A stretch of DNA of 64,000 nt from Bacteroidota bacterium (GCA_023434025.1 JAEYTL010000054.1:1-64000), one strand, 5' to 3'; positions 44,454 to 53,709 are shown, counted from the first letter of the stretch. The notes: generated from the letters alone by a model not told the origin. A program made the numbers and translations.

Positions 44454-46481
44454 ATGACTACAACTACCTTGCTTTTACTTCTGCTTTCAGTAATACTAGC
44501 CGGAGGAGTATCATTTTTTCAGTATTTCTACAAAGCCAAATCCAATTCAAAAGTAAATTGGTTACTGGCTTTTGTGCGTTTTATAGCCGTTTTTGGATTA
44601 TTGGTTTTATTAATTAACCCGATTCTCACCCGGAAATCATTTGAAACCATCAAGGTTCCGTTGCCGGTTGTTGTAGATAATTCATCTTCTGTAGCTGAAT
44701 TGAAAGCAGACAAAGCGGCGGTAGAGGTCTATAAAAAACTTACTGCCAATACCGATTTACAAGAGAAATACGAGGTGCAATCCTATCAGTTTTCCAACGA
44801 ACTTGAACCGGTTCAGGAACTTAATTTTAACGGAACACAAACCCGGATTGAAAGGATAGGAAAAGGATTAAAAAGTATTCACAAAAGCATTCATCACCCC
44901 ACCGTTTTAATTACCGATGGTAACCAGACCCAGGGCAGTGATTACGTTTATTCCTTTGACGAAAATAAAGCTGTTTATCCAATCGTTTTAGGTGATACGA
45001 CCTCAGTTTTGGATTTAAAGATCAGTCAGCTCAATGTCAACAGATATGCTTTTTTAAAAAATAAGTTTCCGGTAGAAGTTTTTGTCAATTATTCCGGAAA
45101 TAAAAATGTAAATGCCACTTTTTCCATCACACAGGGAAATTCGGTTTTAAGTAAGCAGAGTATAAGCTTTTCAGGTAGTCAAAAGTCACAGTTGATTACG
45201 GTTTTGTTACCGGCCGAAAAGGTAGGAGTCCAGGTTTTTAAGGCAACTGTTTCTTCATCGGAACCTGAAAAAAACACCTATAACAACACCAAAAATTTTG
45301 CCGTTGAAATCATTGACCAAAAATCAGAAATAGCAATTGTTTCTGCAATCAATCATCCCGATATCGGAGCTTTAAAACGAGCCATTGAATCGAATAAACA
45401 ACGCAGCGTAACCCTTGTTAAACCCAATCAGGTTAATTCATTACAAGCTTATAATGTGTTGATTTTGTATCAGCCGACAGCAGAATTTAAACCGGTTTTC
45501 GAAAAAAACAGTACGGCTAATTTAAACACTTGGATCATTACCGGTTTGCATACTGACTTTAATTTTTTAAACCAACAGCAAACTGCGTTTGAATTCAAAA
45601 TGAGTGGTCAGCAGGAAGATTATTTAGCTACTTTTTCTTCGCAGTTTAATCTTTTTGCGGTTGATAATATCGGCTTCGAGGGTTTTCCGCCATTGCAAAA
45701 TCCTTTCGGAGCCATTACGCCTAAATCAGCTTTCGAAAAATTAATCGGAGCAAGGATACGGAATGTAGAACTTGATTCGCCTTTGTTGGCTTATACTGAA
45801 AATCAAGGAAAAAGAGCCGCTTTTTTGTTGGGCGAAAATAGCTGGAAATGGCGTTTGCAAAGCCACGTTGACCACCAGAGTTTTGAAAAATTTGATATAT
45901 TTATCGATAAAACAATACAGTTTTTGGCTTCCGGTAATGCCCGAAAATCATTGGTGGTTACCCATGAAAATTTTTATAATTCCGGCGATGCAATCGAAAT
46001 TAATGCCCAATATTTCAACAAGAATTATGAGTTTGACAATAATGCCCGTTTATCCATTACAGTAAAAAATAAAGCAACAAATCAAACAAAATCGTATGAT
46101 CTGCTAAAATCAACTAATTCGTATAAAGTTAACTTAGACGGACTTTCTGCCGGAAATTACGCCTTTACCGTAACTGAAAATAATTCTAAAACAGCTTATT
46201 CCGGTTTTTTTGAGGTATTGGATTTTGACATCGAAAAACAGTTTGTGAATCCGGATTATGCCAAATTATACCAATTGGCAAATCAAACCCAAGGCAAAGT
46301 TTACTTGCCGAATCAGACCGATGAATTAATCCAATTGCTTTTGTCAAATGAGCATTACAAACCCATCCAGAAAGAAATTGTCAAAAAAACACCGGTCATT
46401 GATTGGATTTGGCTGTTAATCATTATCGCTTTGGCTCTGGCTTCAGAATGGTTTATCAGAAAGTATAACGGGTTGCTGTAA
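44454..46481 (+). CDS. Large membrane protein with two N-terminal TM helices (BatA/VWA-like)
   Basis: 675 residues. Two N-terminal TM helices (about 4-22 and 38-58); a long extracytoplasmic region opening LPVVVDNSSSVAELK and containing VLITDGNQTQGSDY, which recall the DxSxS and TDG motifs of von Willebrand A domains; beta-sandwich-like repeats (about 180-290); and a C-terminal TM helix (WIWLLIIIALALASEWF). Related proteins occur in Flavobacteriia without a defined role. It precedes the thioredoxin/ApbE cluster by 78 bp on the same strand, so may or may not belong to it. Confidence 0.65.
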   Translation: MTTTTLLLLLLSVILAGGVSFFQYFYKAKSNSKVNWLLAFVRFIAVFGLLVLLINPILTRKSFETIKVPLPVVVDNSSSVAELKADKAAVEVYKKLTANTDLQEKYEVQSYQFSNELEPVQELNFNGTQTRIERIGKGLKSIHKSIHHPTVLITDGNQTQGSDYVYSFDENKAVYPIVLGDTTSVLDLKISQLNVNRYAFLKNKFPVEVFVNYSGNKNVNATFSITQGNSVLSKQSISFSGSQKSQLITVLLPAEKVGVQVFKATVSSSEPEKNTYNNTKNFAVEIIDQKSEIAIVSAINHPDIGALKRAIESNKQRSVTLVKPNQVNSLQAYNVLILYQPTAEFKPVFEKNSTANLNTWIITGLHTDFNFLNQQQTAFEFKMSGQQEDYLATFSSQFNLFAVDNIGFEGFPPLQNPFGAITPKSAFEKLIGARIRNVELDSPLLAYTENQGKRAAFLLGENSWKWRLQSHVDHQSFEKFDIFIDKTIQFLASGNARKSLVVTHENFYNSGDAIEINAQYFNKNYEFDNNARLSITVKNKATNQTKSYDLLKSTNSYKVNLDGLSAGNYAFTVTENNSKTAYSGFFEVLDFDIEKQFVNPDYAKLYQLANQTQGKVYLPNQTDELIQLLLSNEHYKPIQKEIVKKTPVIDWIWLLIIIALALASEWFIRKYNGLL

Positions 46482-46559
46482 CTTAAGATTTACTTAATTG
46501 AATTCTTTATAAGAATATTGTAAACACATTTGCGTTAATTTTACATCAAAATAAAGCAA

Positions 46560-46997
46560 ATGAAAAGTTACATTTCTATCGTATTCCTCTTTGTCATGAA
46601 TTTTATTTGTGCTCAGAATTGGCAGACCAATTTTGAAGAAACAAAAACCATTGCCGCTAAAGAAGGTAAAAATATACTATTGGTTTTTTCCGGATCCGAT
46701 TGGTGTGCACCTTGTATGAAGCTGGAAAAAAACATCTGGATGTCACCGGAGTTTCAAACCGAAGTTCAGAAAAGCTGGGTTATCTACAAAGCTGATTTTC
46801 CGAAGAAAAAGAACAATCAGCTGGCTGCCGAGTTGGCAGAACAAAATAAAAGACTGGCTGAAAAGTACAACAAAGGAGGAAGTTTTCCATTGGTGGTATT
46901 GTTAGAAGCAAACGGAAAAGTACTGGGCATGACCGGATTCAAAAATGTCTCTGCAGCCGAATACATTAAATTAATCCACACTTTCGATAAACTATGA
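46560..46997 (+). CDS. Periplasmic thioredoxin-family protein
   Basis: 145 residues: signal peptide (about 1-19, FICAQ), then a thioredoxin fold with FSGSDWCAPCMKLEKNIW (CAPC active site near 50) and a cis-Pro region FPLVVLLEANGKV. Close to the thioredoxin_7/DsbD-gamma-like group. Its stop overlaps the ApbE start (ATGA), so the two are co-translated: a thiol redox partner beside a flavin transferase. Confidence 0.92.
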   Translation: MKSYISIVFLFVMNFICAQNWQTNFEETKTIAAKEGKNILLVFSGSDWCAPCMKLEKNIWMSPEFQTEVQKSWVIYKADFPKKKNNQLAAELAEQNKRLAEKYNKGGSFPLVVLLEANGKVLGMTGFKNVSAAEYIKLIHTFDKL

Positions 46998-47983
46998 GAG
47001 CAATTGTCAACCTACTGTTGTTGCTGGTTGTCTGTAATTTGCCCGCTCAAATCGTGCACACCAGAAAAACATACATGCTGGGCAGCCCCTTTGAAATGAC
47101 GGTTGTGGCTAATGACACAATTCAGGGAGACAAGTATATAAATCAGGCTGTTGCGGAAGTAAAACGGATTGAAAACCTGATTTCCGACTGGATTCCAACG
47201 ACTGAAATTTCACGGGTTAATCAAAATGCCGGTATGGCTCCTGTAAAAGTGAGCCGGGAAGTGTTTGAACTGGTTGAACGGTCAATCAAAATATCAAAAC
47301 TCACCAACGGGGCTTTTGATATTTCGTATGCATCAATGGATAAAATATGGAAATTTGACGGCAGTATGAAAGAAATGCCAACAGAAGAAGCGATCAAAAA
47401 TTCCGTGGCCAAGGTGGGCTATCATAATATTCTTTTAAACGAAAAAGAATTGACCGTTTTTCTGAAAAATAAAGGAATGAAATTGGGTTTGGGCGGGATT
47501 GGTCAGGGATACATTGCAGATCAAGTAAAAGCATTATTGATACAAAACGGCTGTAAATCAGGAATTGTAAATGTTTCCGGTGATATTTTTGCATGGGGCA
47601 AGCAACCCGATGGAAAGCCCTGGACAGTGGCTATTGTTAACCCGATGAATAAAAACAAGGTGTTTGCCACTTTTCCGTTGGAAGACAGTGCCGTCGAAAC
47701 GTCCGGCAGCTATGAAAAGTTTGTCACCTTTAACGGCAAACGTTATGCTCATATTATTGACCCGAGAACCGGTTACCCTGCTACCGGTATCGTAAGCGTA
47801 TCTGTTTTTGCCAAAACAACAGAGCTGGCAGATGCATTGGCTACCGGAATTTTTGTGCTCGGAGTAGATGTAGGCCTTGACCTGGTAAACCAACTCAAAG
47901 GAATTGAATGCATCATTGTGGATGATAGAGGCGTGGTGCACAGTTCTGAAAATATTGATATGAAAAAATTTGATAAACAATAA
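46994..47983 (+). CDS. apbE: FAD:protein FMN transferase
   Basis: 329 residues with a signal sequence (about 1-19). Seen: YMLGSPFEMTVVANDT; RIENLISDWIPTTEISRVNQNAG; GAFDISYASMDKIWKF; KLGLGGIGQGYIADQ; NVSGDIFAWG; and YAHIIDPRTGYPATG near the C-terminus. These are the ApbE motifs for FAD and metal binding. Known: ApbE attaches FMN covalently to Thr/Ser of exported redox proteins. No known substrate such as NqrC, RnfG or a PepSY/FMN-bind protein lies beside it, so a neighbouring protein may be the target. Confidence 0.95.
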   Translation: MRAIVNLLLLLVVCNLPAQIVHTRKTYMLGSPFEMTVVANDTIQGDKYINQAVAEVKRIENLISDWIPTTEISRVNQNAGMAPVKVSREVFELVERSIKISKLTNGAFDISYASMDKIWKFDGSMKEMPTEEAIKNSVAKVGYHNILLNEKELTVFLKNKGMKLGLGGIGQGYIADQVKALLIQNGCKSGIVNVSGDIFAWGKQPDGKPWTVAIVNPMNKNKVFATFPLEDSAVETSGSYEKFVTFNGKRYAHIIDPRTGYPATGIVSVSVFAKTTELADALATGIFVLGVDVGLDLVNQLKGIECIIVDDRGVVHSSENIDMKKFDKQ

Positions 47984-48035
47984 CAGATATAAAGTATCCT
48001 AAATACATATCATAAGCATAGTAAAACTCAATAAG

Positions 48036-48245
48036 ATGAAAAATATAATAATCCCGGTCCTGATTCTTTTTGCCTTGCAATCCTGTAATACAGTAAAAGA
48101 ATACGAGAAAGAAAAGATCAATGATCCTGATATGAAATTAGCGGCCCGCTCATCGGAACGTTTTGAAACTAATTTTCAAGTCTATCGCGAGGCCGCTGCC
48201 GGAGCCAATGGTGGTAAAACCGGAGGAGGTTGCGGTTGCAATTAA
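48036..48245 (+). CDS. DUF4266 small lipoprotein with Gly/Cys tail
   Basis: 69 residues: lipobox LQSC (Cys at 17), a conserved KEYEKEKINDPDMKL segment with SERFETNFQVYREAAAGANGG, and a GGGCGCN C-terminus. This pattern is DUF4266. The mature part is about 52 residues with two Cys at the very end, exposed for metal or thiol chemistry. It is nearly always found next to DUF3570 and ApbE genes (from memory). 10 bp before the DUF3570 start. Confidence 0.9.
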   Translation: MKNIIIPVLILFALQSCNTVKEYEKEKINDPDMKLAARSSERFETNFQVYREAAAGANGGKTGGGCGCN

Positions 48246-48255
48246 GTTTAAAGCA

Positions 48256-49569
48256 ATGAAAAGTGTAATTCTTTCGGCATTTTTGCTGTTATTCTCCGGG
48301 CTTTGGGCTCAGGAGACCGATTCTGTACCTGTCTATAAAAAAAGGGTATTGGAAACGACAGAGGTAGATTTTTTAATGAGTTATTACAAACAGGATGGAG
48401 TCCATTCAGCTGTTTCCGGTGGAAAGGGCATGGAGAAACTGACCGATATTACCCCAACTATTGTGGTAGCCGTTCCGCTGAATGATGATGATGTATTAAC
48501 GGTAGATGCCGGTATATCAGCGTACTCGTCAGCCTCTTCCGGTAATATTAACCCGTTTGACAGCAGTACACCAAGTCCGTGGCAAGCCAGTTCAGGAGCT
48601 TCTGCCCAGGATGTGCTGACCACGTTGGTGATTAATTACAGCCATAGTTCCGATGACCGGAATACCATCTGGAATGCACACCTTTCCGGTTCGGTCGAAT
48701 ATGATTATTCTTCCATCGGATTTGGTGGCGGCCTGACCAAATTGTTTAATGATAAAAATACCGAAGTCGGTATGGCAGCCAATGTTTATCTCGACACCTG
48801 GAAACCCATCTATCCGAAAGAGCTTCAGGATTTTGCCGATAACGGAAATACATTAAACGGAGGGATTTTTAACGATTTTACCATTACCGGAAACCCCGAT
48901 TATAATCCTTCCGGTTTTGTTTTTCATCCTGAAAAAAACAGAAACTCGTTTGCTCTTTCGCTCAATTTTTCACAAGTGCTGAACAAGCGGACACAAGTTT
49001 CTCTTTTTGCTGATATACTGAAGCAGCAAGGGTTACTTTCTACGCCTTATCAGCGGGTATATTTTGCCGATGTGGATGATTCGTTTATCAATGAATTTCA
49101 ACTGGCCGATGATATTGAACGATTGCCTGACAACCGCTTTAAAATACCGATAGGAGCCCGGTTGAATTATTACATCAATGAAAAATTTGTTTTACGGACC
49201 TATTACCGGTATTATTTTGATGATTGGGGAATCAGTTCCCACACGGCAAGTTTGGAATTGCCTTATAAAATTACCGACCGGTTTACCCTTATCCCAATGT
49301 ATCGTTTTTATACGCAGGCGGAATCGAAGTATTTTGCTCCTTATGAACAGCATCTTTCTACCGAAAAATATTATACATCCGATTACGATTTATCAACTTT
49401 TGATGCCCATCAATACGGATTAGGTGTTAGTTATACCGATGTTTTTACCGGAGTCAGAATCTGGAGGTTCGGTATAAAAAATATTGATTTAAGGTATAAT
49501 CATTATTCAAGAAGTGATGGATTAAAAGCAAATATCGTATCTTTCGGAATTAAACTGATCATGCAATAA
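48256..49569 (+). CDS. DUF3570 outer-membrane protein
   Basis: 437 residues from the ATG at 48256 (the frame runs to 48163 but overlaps DUF4266; this start gives a proper signal peptide, LFSGLWAQ). Seen: SYYKQDGVHSAVSGGKGMEKLTDI near 42-65, VDAGISAYSSAS near 83-93 and ASSGASAQDV near 111-120, all DUF3570-type motifs. Alternating amphipathic strands then run to the end (IKLIMQ), typical of an outer-membrane beta barrel. Function unknown. Partner of DUF4266 and ApbE. Confidence 0.9.
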   Translation: MKSVILSAFLLLFSGLWAQETDSVPVYKKRVLETTEVDFLMSYYKQDGVHSAVSGGKGMEKLTDITPTIVVAVPLNDDDVLTVDAGISAYSSASSGNINPFDSSTPSPWQASSGASAQDVLTTLVINYSHSSDDRNTIWNAHLSGSVEYDYSSIGFGGGLTKLFNDKNTEVGMAANVYLDTWKPIYPKELQDFADNGNTLNGGIFNDFTITGNPDYNPSGFVFHPEKNRNSFALSLNFSQVLNKRTQVSLFADILKQQGLLSTPYQRVYFADVDDSFINEFQLADDIERLPDNRFKIPIGARLNYYINEKFVLRTYYRYYFDDWGISSHTASLELPYKITDRFTLIPMYRFYTQAESKYFAPYEQHLSTEKYYTSDYDLSTFDAHQYGLGVSYTDVFTGVRIWRFGIKNIDLRYNHYSRSDGLKANIVSFGIKLIMQ

Positions 49570-49592
49570 TGAATCACTAAATTTTAATCCGG

Positions 49593-50285
49593 ATGATGAA
49601 AAGTTCCATTTCAAATAAGGAAATCCAACCATTTGAGTTGGTAAGGGCAACAGATGTGAGAACCGAAATATTTACGTTTATCCGAACGTTCCACCATAAT
49701 TTTACCAAGGACAGTTTTCTGACATTGGAAGAGTTGAATTATTTCAGGAGGCAGTATATTGCCAGTTTGCTGATTGAAGAAAAGGGACAATTGGCTTCGA
49801 TTGATAACAGTGTGATGGCTGCCATCAAAAATAATTCTATTTTATCTGAAAATATTGAAGATAATTTTGATAACAGCCTCAGTATTGGTCAAAAAGTAGC
49901 TGACAAGATTGCTGAATTTGGCGGAAGCTGGACGTTTATCATCTCTTTTTTCAGTTTTTTACTTCTCTGGATTGGTGTGAACAGTTGGTTTTTGCTGACC
50001 AAACCGTTTGACCCGTTTCCATTTATTCTGTTAAACCTGATTCTCTCTTGTCTGGCCGCTATTCAGGCTCCCATTATCATGATGAGTCAGAACAGACAGG
50101 AACAAAAAGACCGTTCCAGGAGTGAGCACGATTATAAAATCAATTTAAAAGCCGAATTGGAAATAAAGTTATTAAGTGAAAAAATAGACCACTTGCTGGT
50201 ACATCACAACCAGAAATTACTGGAAATTCAACAAATTCAAACCGATTATCTGGAAGATTTAATGCGAGAAATTAAAAACAAATGA
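49593..50285 (+). CDS. DUF1003 membrane protein
   Basis: 230 residues. A soluble N-terminal region (about 1-105), two TM helices (about 112-130 and 145-165, with WTFIISFFSFLLLWIGVN and PFPFILLNLILSCLAAIQAPIIMMSQNRQ) and a charged coiled tail. These are the DUF1003 signatures. Function unknown; some members are associated with metal or stress operons. Overlaps the next gene by 4 bp (ATGA). Confidence 0.93.
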   Translation: MMKSSISNKEIQPFELVRATDVRTEIFTFIRTFHHNFTKDSFLTLEELNYFRRQYIASLLIEEKGQLASIDNSVMAAIKNNSILSENIEDNFDNSLSIGQKVADKIAEFGGSWTFIISFFSFLLLWIGVNSWFLLTKPFDPFPFILLNLILSCLAAIQAPIIMMSQNRQEQKDRSRSEHDYKINLKAELEIKLLSEKIDHLLVHHNQKLLEIQQIQTDYLEDLMREIKNK

Positions 50286-50947
50286 AACTGTTAATTGTTG
50301 AAGATGAAATCGGTATTGCTTCTTTTTTAAAACAAGGTTTAGAAGAAGAGGGCTATATTGTTCTGACGGCCAATGACGGAAAAGCCGGATTAGAGGCTGC
50401 TCTCAACCAGAATCCGGATTTGATTTTACTGGATTGGATGTTGCCTAAATTATCCGGACTGGAAGTTTGTGAATTGTTCCGGAAATCGAATACGACAACA
50501 CCTATATTGTTTTTAACGGCCAAAGATACTGTACAGGAAACCATTGAAGGATTGAAAGCCGGAGCCAATGATTATATCAAAAAACCATTCAGTTTTGACG
50601 AACTGGTAGAACGGATTAAAATTCATTTCCGAACCAAAGCCGAGGAAGATAGCCTGACCTTGAAAAACATTAAGATAATTAAATCAAAGCATCAGGTTTT
50701 AAATGATAACAAAGAGGTGCCGTTGACCCAAAGAGAGTATGAATTATTGCTCTATCTGGTAAAAAATAAAGGAAAAGTGTGTACCAGAAACCAGATTATT
50801 GAAGAAGTATGGGATATTCATTTTGAATATGATACGGGGGTGATTGATGTTTTTATGAATGCTATCCGGAAAAAATTAAACCTCTCTAAGGAGGATGAGT
50901 GTATTAAAACAATCCGGGGAGTCGGGTATATCGCAAATGAAATATAA
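50282..50947 (+). CDS. OmpR/PhoB-family response regulator
   Basis: 221 residues. Receiver with LLIVEDEIGIASFLKQ, phosphoacceptor in LILLDWMLPKLSG, FLTAKD and YIKKPF. Winged-helix output domain (about 130-221) with LTQREYELLLYLVKNKGKVCTRNQIIEEVW. Its kinase is two genes downstream. Confidence 0.95.
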   Translation: MKLLIVEDEIGIASFLKQGLEEEGYIVLTANDGKAGLEAALNQNPDLILLDWMLPKLSGLEVCELFRKSNTTTPILFLTAKDTVQETIEGLKAGANDYIKKPFSFDELVERIKIHFRTKAEEDSLTLKNIKIIKSKHQVLNDNKEVPLTQREYELLLYLVKNKGKVCTRNQIIEEVWDIHFEYDTGVIDVFMNAIRKKLNLSKEDECIKTIRGVGYIANEI

Positions 50948-50949
50948 AG

Positions 50950-51834
50950 ATGTCTAATACAGATAAAGCAATAAAGGCTACTTATTTTAGCATTATCGGA
51001 AACACTTCTTTGGCTTTGATTAAAGGAGTTACGGGCTATTTTGGCAACTCCTATGCCCTGATTGCCGATGCAATTGAATCAACCACCGATATTTTTTCAT
51101 CGGTTCTGGTGTTGTTCGGAATCAAGTATGCCAATAAGCCGGCTGATGAAAACCATCCGTACGGACACGGAAGAGCAGAACCGCTGATTACATTTTTAGT
51201 GGTTGGGTTTCTGATTACCTCGGCTACAATTATTGCTTATGAAAGCATTCAGAATATAGGTACATCGCATGAACTTCCCAAACCCTTTACGTTGTATGTT
51301 TTGGGAGCAATCATCATCTGGAAAGAAATCTCGTTTCAAATTGTCATGAAACGAAGCAAAGAAACCAAGAGCAGTTCCCTTGCGGCAGATGCCTGGCACC
51401 ACCGGAGTGATGCAATTACATCGGTTGCTGCATTTATCGGGATATCAGTGGCATTGTATTTTGGAGAAGGGTATGAATCAGCAGATGACTGGGCGGCTTT
51501 ATTTGCCTCTTTTTTTATTTTGTATAACAGTTATAAAATTTTCAGACCGGCTCTCGGTGAAATCATGGATGAGCACTTGTATCAGGATTTAGAAAAAGAA
51601 ATCCGGATAATTGCCCAATCGGTCAACGGTGTTATTGCGATTGAAAAATGTTTTATCAGAAAAGCCGGGATGAAATATCATGTTGATCTGCATGTGATTG
51701 TTAACGGGAATAAATCCGTTAAAGAAGGCCATGATATTGCCCATGATTTAAAAGATACACTCCGGGAAAAATTAATCGAATTGGGGCATGTTCTGATTCA
51801 CATTGAACCTGATTTTGAATCAATAAACCGCTGA
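50950..51834 (+). CDS. Cation diffusion facilitator transporter
   Basis: 294 residues with about five to six TM helices (15-35, 45-65, 80-98, 112-130, 150-172, 180-195). Metal-site motifs are ADAIESTTDIFSS near 37 and LAADAWHHRSDAITS near 142 (the second has an HxxxD pattern), with HPYGHGRAEPL between. A C-terminal cytoplasmic domain (about 205-294) ends VLIHIEPDFESI. Exports divalent metals such as Zn2+ or Fe2+ from the cytoplasm. Placed between a response regulator and its kinase. Confidence 0.94.
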   Translation: MSNTDKAIKATYFSIIGNTSLALIKGVTGYFGNSYALIADAIESTTDIFSSVLVLFGIKYANKPADENHPYGHGRAEPLITFLVVGFLITSATIIAYESIQNIGTSHELPKPFTLYVLGAIIIWKEISFQIVMKRSKETKSSSLAADAWHHRSDAITSVAAFIGISVALYFGEGYESADDWAALFASFFILYNSYKIFRPALGEIMDEHLYQDLEKEIRIIAQSVNGVIAIEKCFIRKAGMKYHVDLHVIVNGNKSVKEGHDIAHDLKDTLREKLIELGHVLIHIEPDFESINR

Positions 51835-51836
51835 TC

Positions 51837-53210
51837 ATGTTTCTATTTTCATTTAAAAACAGAATTGCTGTGAACTACATTTTCAGTAGTTCATTTCTGA
51901 TTGCAGTGGTGTTTTTATTCATTTATCAAACGGTGAAATTCAGCGTTAATCAACATATTAATCATGAGATTCAGGAAGAACTTGTCAAGCATTTAGACGA
52001 CATACAGATTGATGAGAAAAATACGTACCTGATTCAGGTAGATCAATGGCGTTCAAGGGAACACAACACCATTAGTGTTAACCCGGTTTTTGTGGAATTT
52101 TATGACAATAATAAACTGTTAATCGATAAATCACCAAATCTAAAAGACCAGGACCTGCAATTGTTTGATGATTCCTTTAATGATGTTTATACGAACAGCA
52201 GGTTAAACGGAATTCCGATCAGGCAGATTCAGACCACCATCAAAAGTGATAACCGCGTGGTAGGTTATCTGGTGTTAGCCATGTCAGTGGAAGATTTTGA
52301 AATTGTGATGATTTTAAAAAAAATCCTTTTGATTGCTTTTCCGCTGATTTTAATCGTACTGTTTTTTATAGCCCGCTTTTTTGCCGGAAGAAGTATAAAA
52401 CCCATTAATTCGATTATAGATACTTCCAATTTAATCAGCCGGGAAAACCTAAGTACACGCATTCAGTTACCGCAAAACAAAGATGAGTTATATACCCTTT
52501 CCAAGACTATTAACGATTTGCTGGACAGGATTGAAAAGGCAGTTGAACGTGAAAAGCAGTTTACCTCCGATGCTTCCCATGAATTAAGGACACCCTTAGC
52601 CGTTATCAAAGGAACCTTGGAAGTATTGGTCAGAAAGCCTCGTAACCAGACCGAATATGTTGAAAAAATAAATTACTGTGTTACGGAGGTTGACCGGTTA
52701 AACCGACTGGTGGATGAACTGCTTTTGCTGGCCCGTTTTGAAAACCAAAAGCAAACGATCAAAAGTGAATCGGTTTATTTGAATGCCGTCATTTTAGACA
52801 CCTTGGCCCTTTACTCTCAAAAGATTAAAGAAAAAGGAATTACAGTCCGCCTGGAAATAAAGGAAGACTATTATTTGGTTTCAGATGGTTATTTATTATC
52901 CATTGTTTTTGGAAATTTAATTTCCAATGCCGTAAAATATAACCGGGATAAAGGACAGATAACCATTTCAATTCAGCACGAAACGGAAAAGCTTAGTTGC
53001 ACCATACACGATTCGGGTATGGGAATCCCGTTGGAGAACCTGGAAAAAATATTCCATCCTTTCTTCCGGTCACATACTGCAAACCATCCGGAAATAAAAG
53101 GAACCGGTTTGGGGCTTTCCATTGTTCAACGATTGTGTAATCTTCTGAAGATTGATATTGAAATAGAAAGTAAGGTCAGACAAGGAACAGTAATCAAATT
53201 AACATTTTAA
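51837..53210 (+). CDS. Sensor histidine kinase
   Basis: 457 residues. TM1 about 11-30, a periplasmic sensor loop (about 31-155), and TM2 about 158-178 (ILLIAFPLILIVLFFIARFF). HAMP follows, then HisKA with FTSDASHELRTPLAVIKG, and an ATPase domain with FGNLISNAVKYN and KGTGLGLSIVQRLCNLL. The signal is probably an envelope or metal stress given the neighbouring CDF gene, but this is inference. Confidence 0.95.
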   Translation: MFLFSFKNRIAVNYIFSSSFLIAVVFLFIYQTVKFSVNQHINHEIQEELVKHLDDIQIDEKNTYLIQVDQWRSREHNTISVNPVFVEFYDNNKLLIDKSPNLKDQDLQLFDDSFNDVYTNSRLNGIPIRQIQTTIKSDNRVVGYLVLAMSVEDFEIVMILKKILLIAFPLILIVLFFIARFFAGRSIKPINSIIDTSNLISRENLSTRIQLPQNKDELYTLSKTINDLLDRIEKAVEREKQFTSDASHELRTPLAVIKGTLEVLVRKPRNQTEYVEKINYCVTEVDRLNRLVDELLLLARFENQKQTIKSESVYLNAVILDTLALYSQKIKEKGITVRLEIKEDYYLVSDGYLLSIVFGNLISNAVKYNRDKGQITISIQHETEKLSCTIHDSGMGIPLENLEKIFHPFFRSHTANHPEIKGTGLGLSIVQRLCNLLKIDIEIESKVRQGTVIKLTF

Positions 53211-53217
53211 TTTATAC

Positions 53218-53709
53218 ATGATGAATCAGGCACATTTACACATGGTTTTTAACCATTTTCCTATCATCGGATTATTCTTCGGTACGGGAGTATTGGTGTA
53301 CGGAATTTTCAAAAAACAAACCCTCTTGATCAACACGGCTTATGTCATGTTTATCTTTTGTACGATTATGGCAAAAGCCACTATGATGACCGGAGAAGGA
53401 GCCGAAGAAATCGTAGAAGAATTAGGTATTTCGCATCAAATCATACACGAGCACGAAGAATTGGCAGAAACATTTATGAAACTGCTTTATGTATTAGGCA
53501 TTTTTTCTGTTCTGGGCTTGGCAGCCAATTTTAAAAAACATGCAAAAGCTTTGATTGTTTCTTATACAGTATTGGTTTTGGCAATAGGTTCAGCCGTTTT
53601 ATCAAAATATGTGGGTACTTCAGGAGGCGAAATCCGTCATACGGAAATCAGGGATGATTTTTCTGCCGGAGTAGGTTTCAACCAGACCCGAAGTCATGAT
53701 GATGACTGA
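53218..53709 (+). CDS. Four-TM His-rich membrane protein, DUF2231-like
   Basis: 163 residues with about four TM helices (12-30, 36-54, 85-105, 112-130). His clusters HLHMVFNHFP near 6-15 and HQIIHEHEE near 78-86, arranged like possible heme or metal ligands. It resembles DUF2231-type proteins, but not closely enough to be certain. Ends the co-directional run; a weak hairpin follows. Confidence 0.6.
   Translation: MMNQAHLHMVFNHFPIIGLFFGTGVLVYGIFKKQTLLINTAYVMFIFCTIMAKATMMTGEGAEEIVEELGISHQIIHEHEELAETFMKLLYVLGIFSVLGLAANFKKHAKALIVSYTVLVLAIGSAVLSKYVGTSGGEIRHTEIRDDFSAGVGFNQTRSHDDD

Noticed and set aside
48163..48255. Upstream extension of the DUF3570 gene
   Set aside because: It would overlap the DUF4266 gene and put 31 residues before an evident signal peptide.
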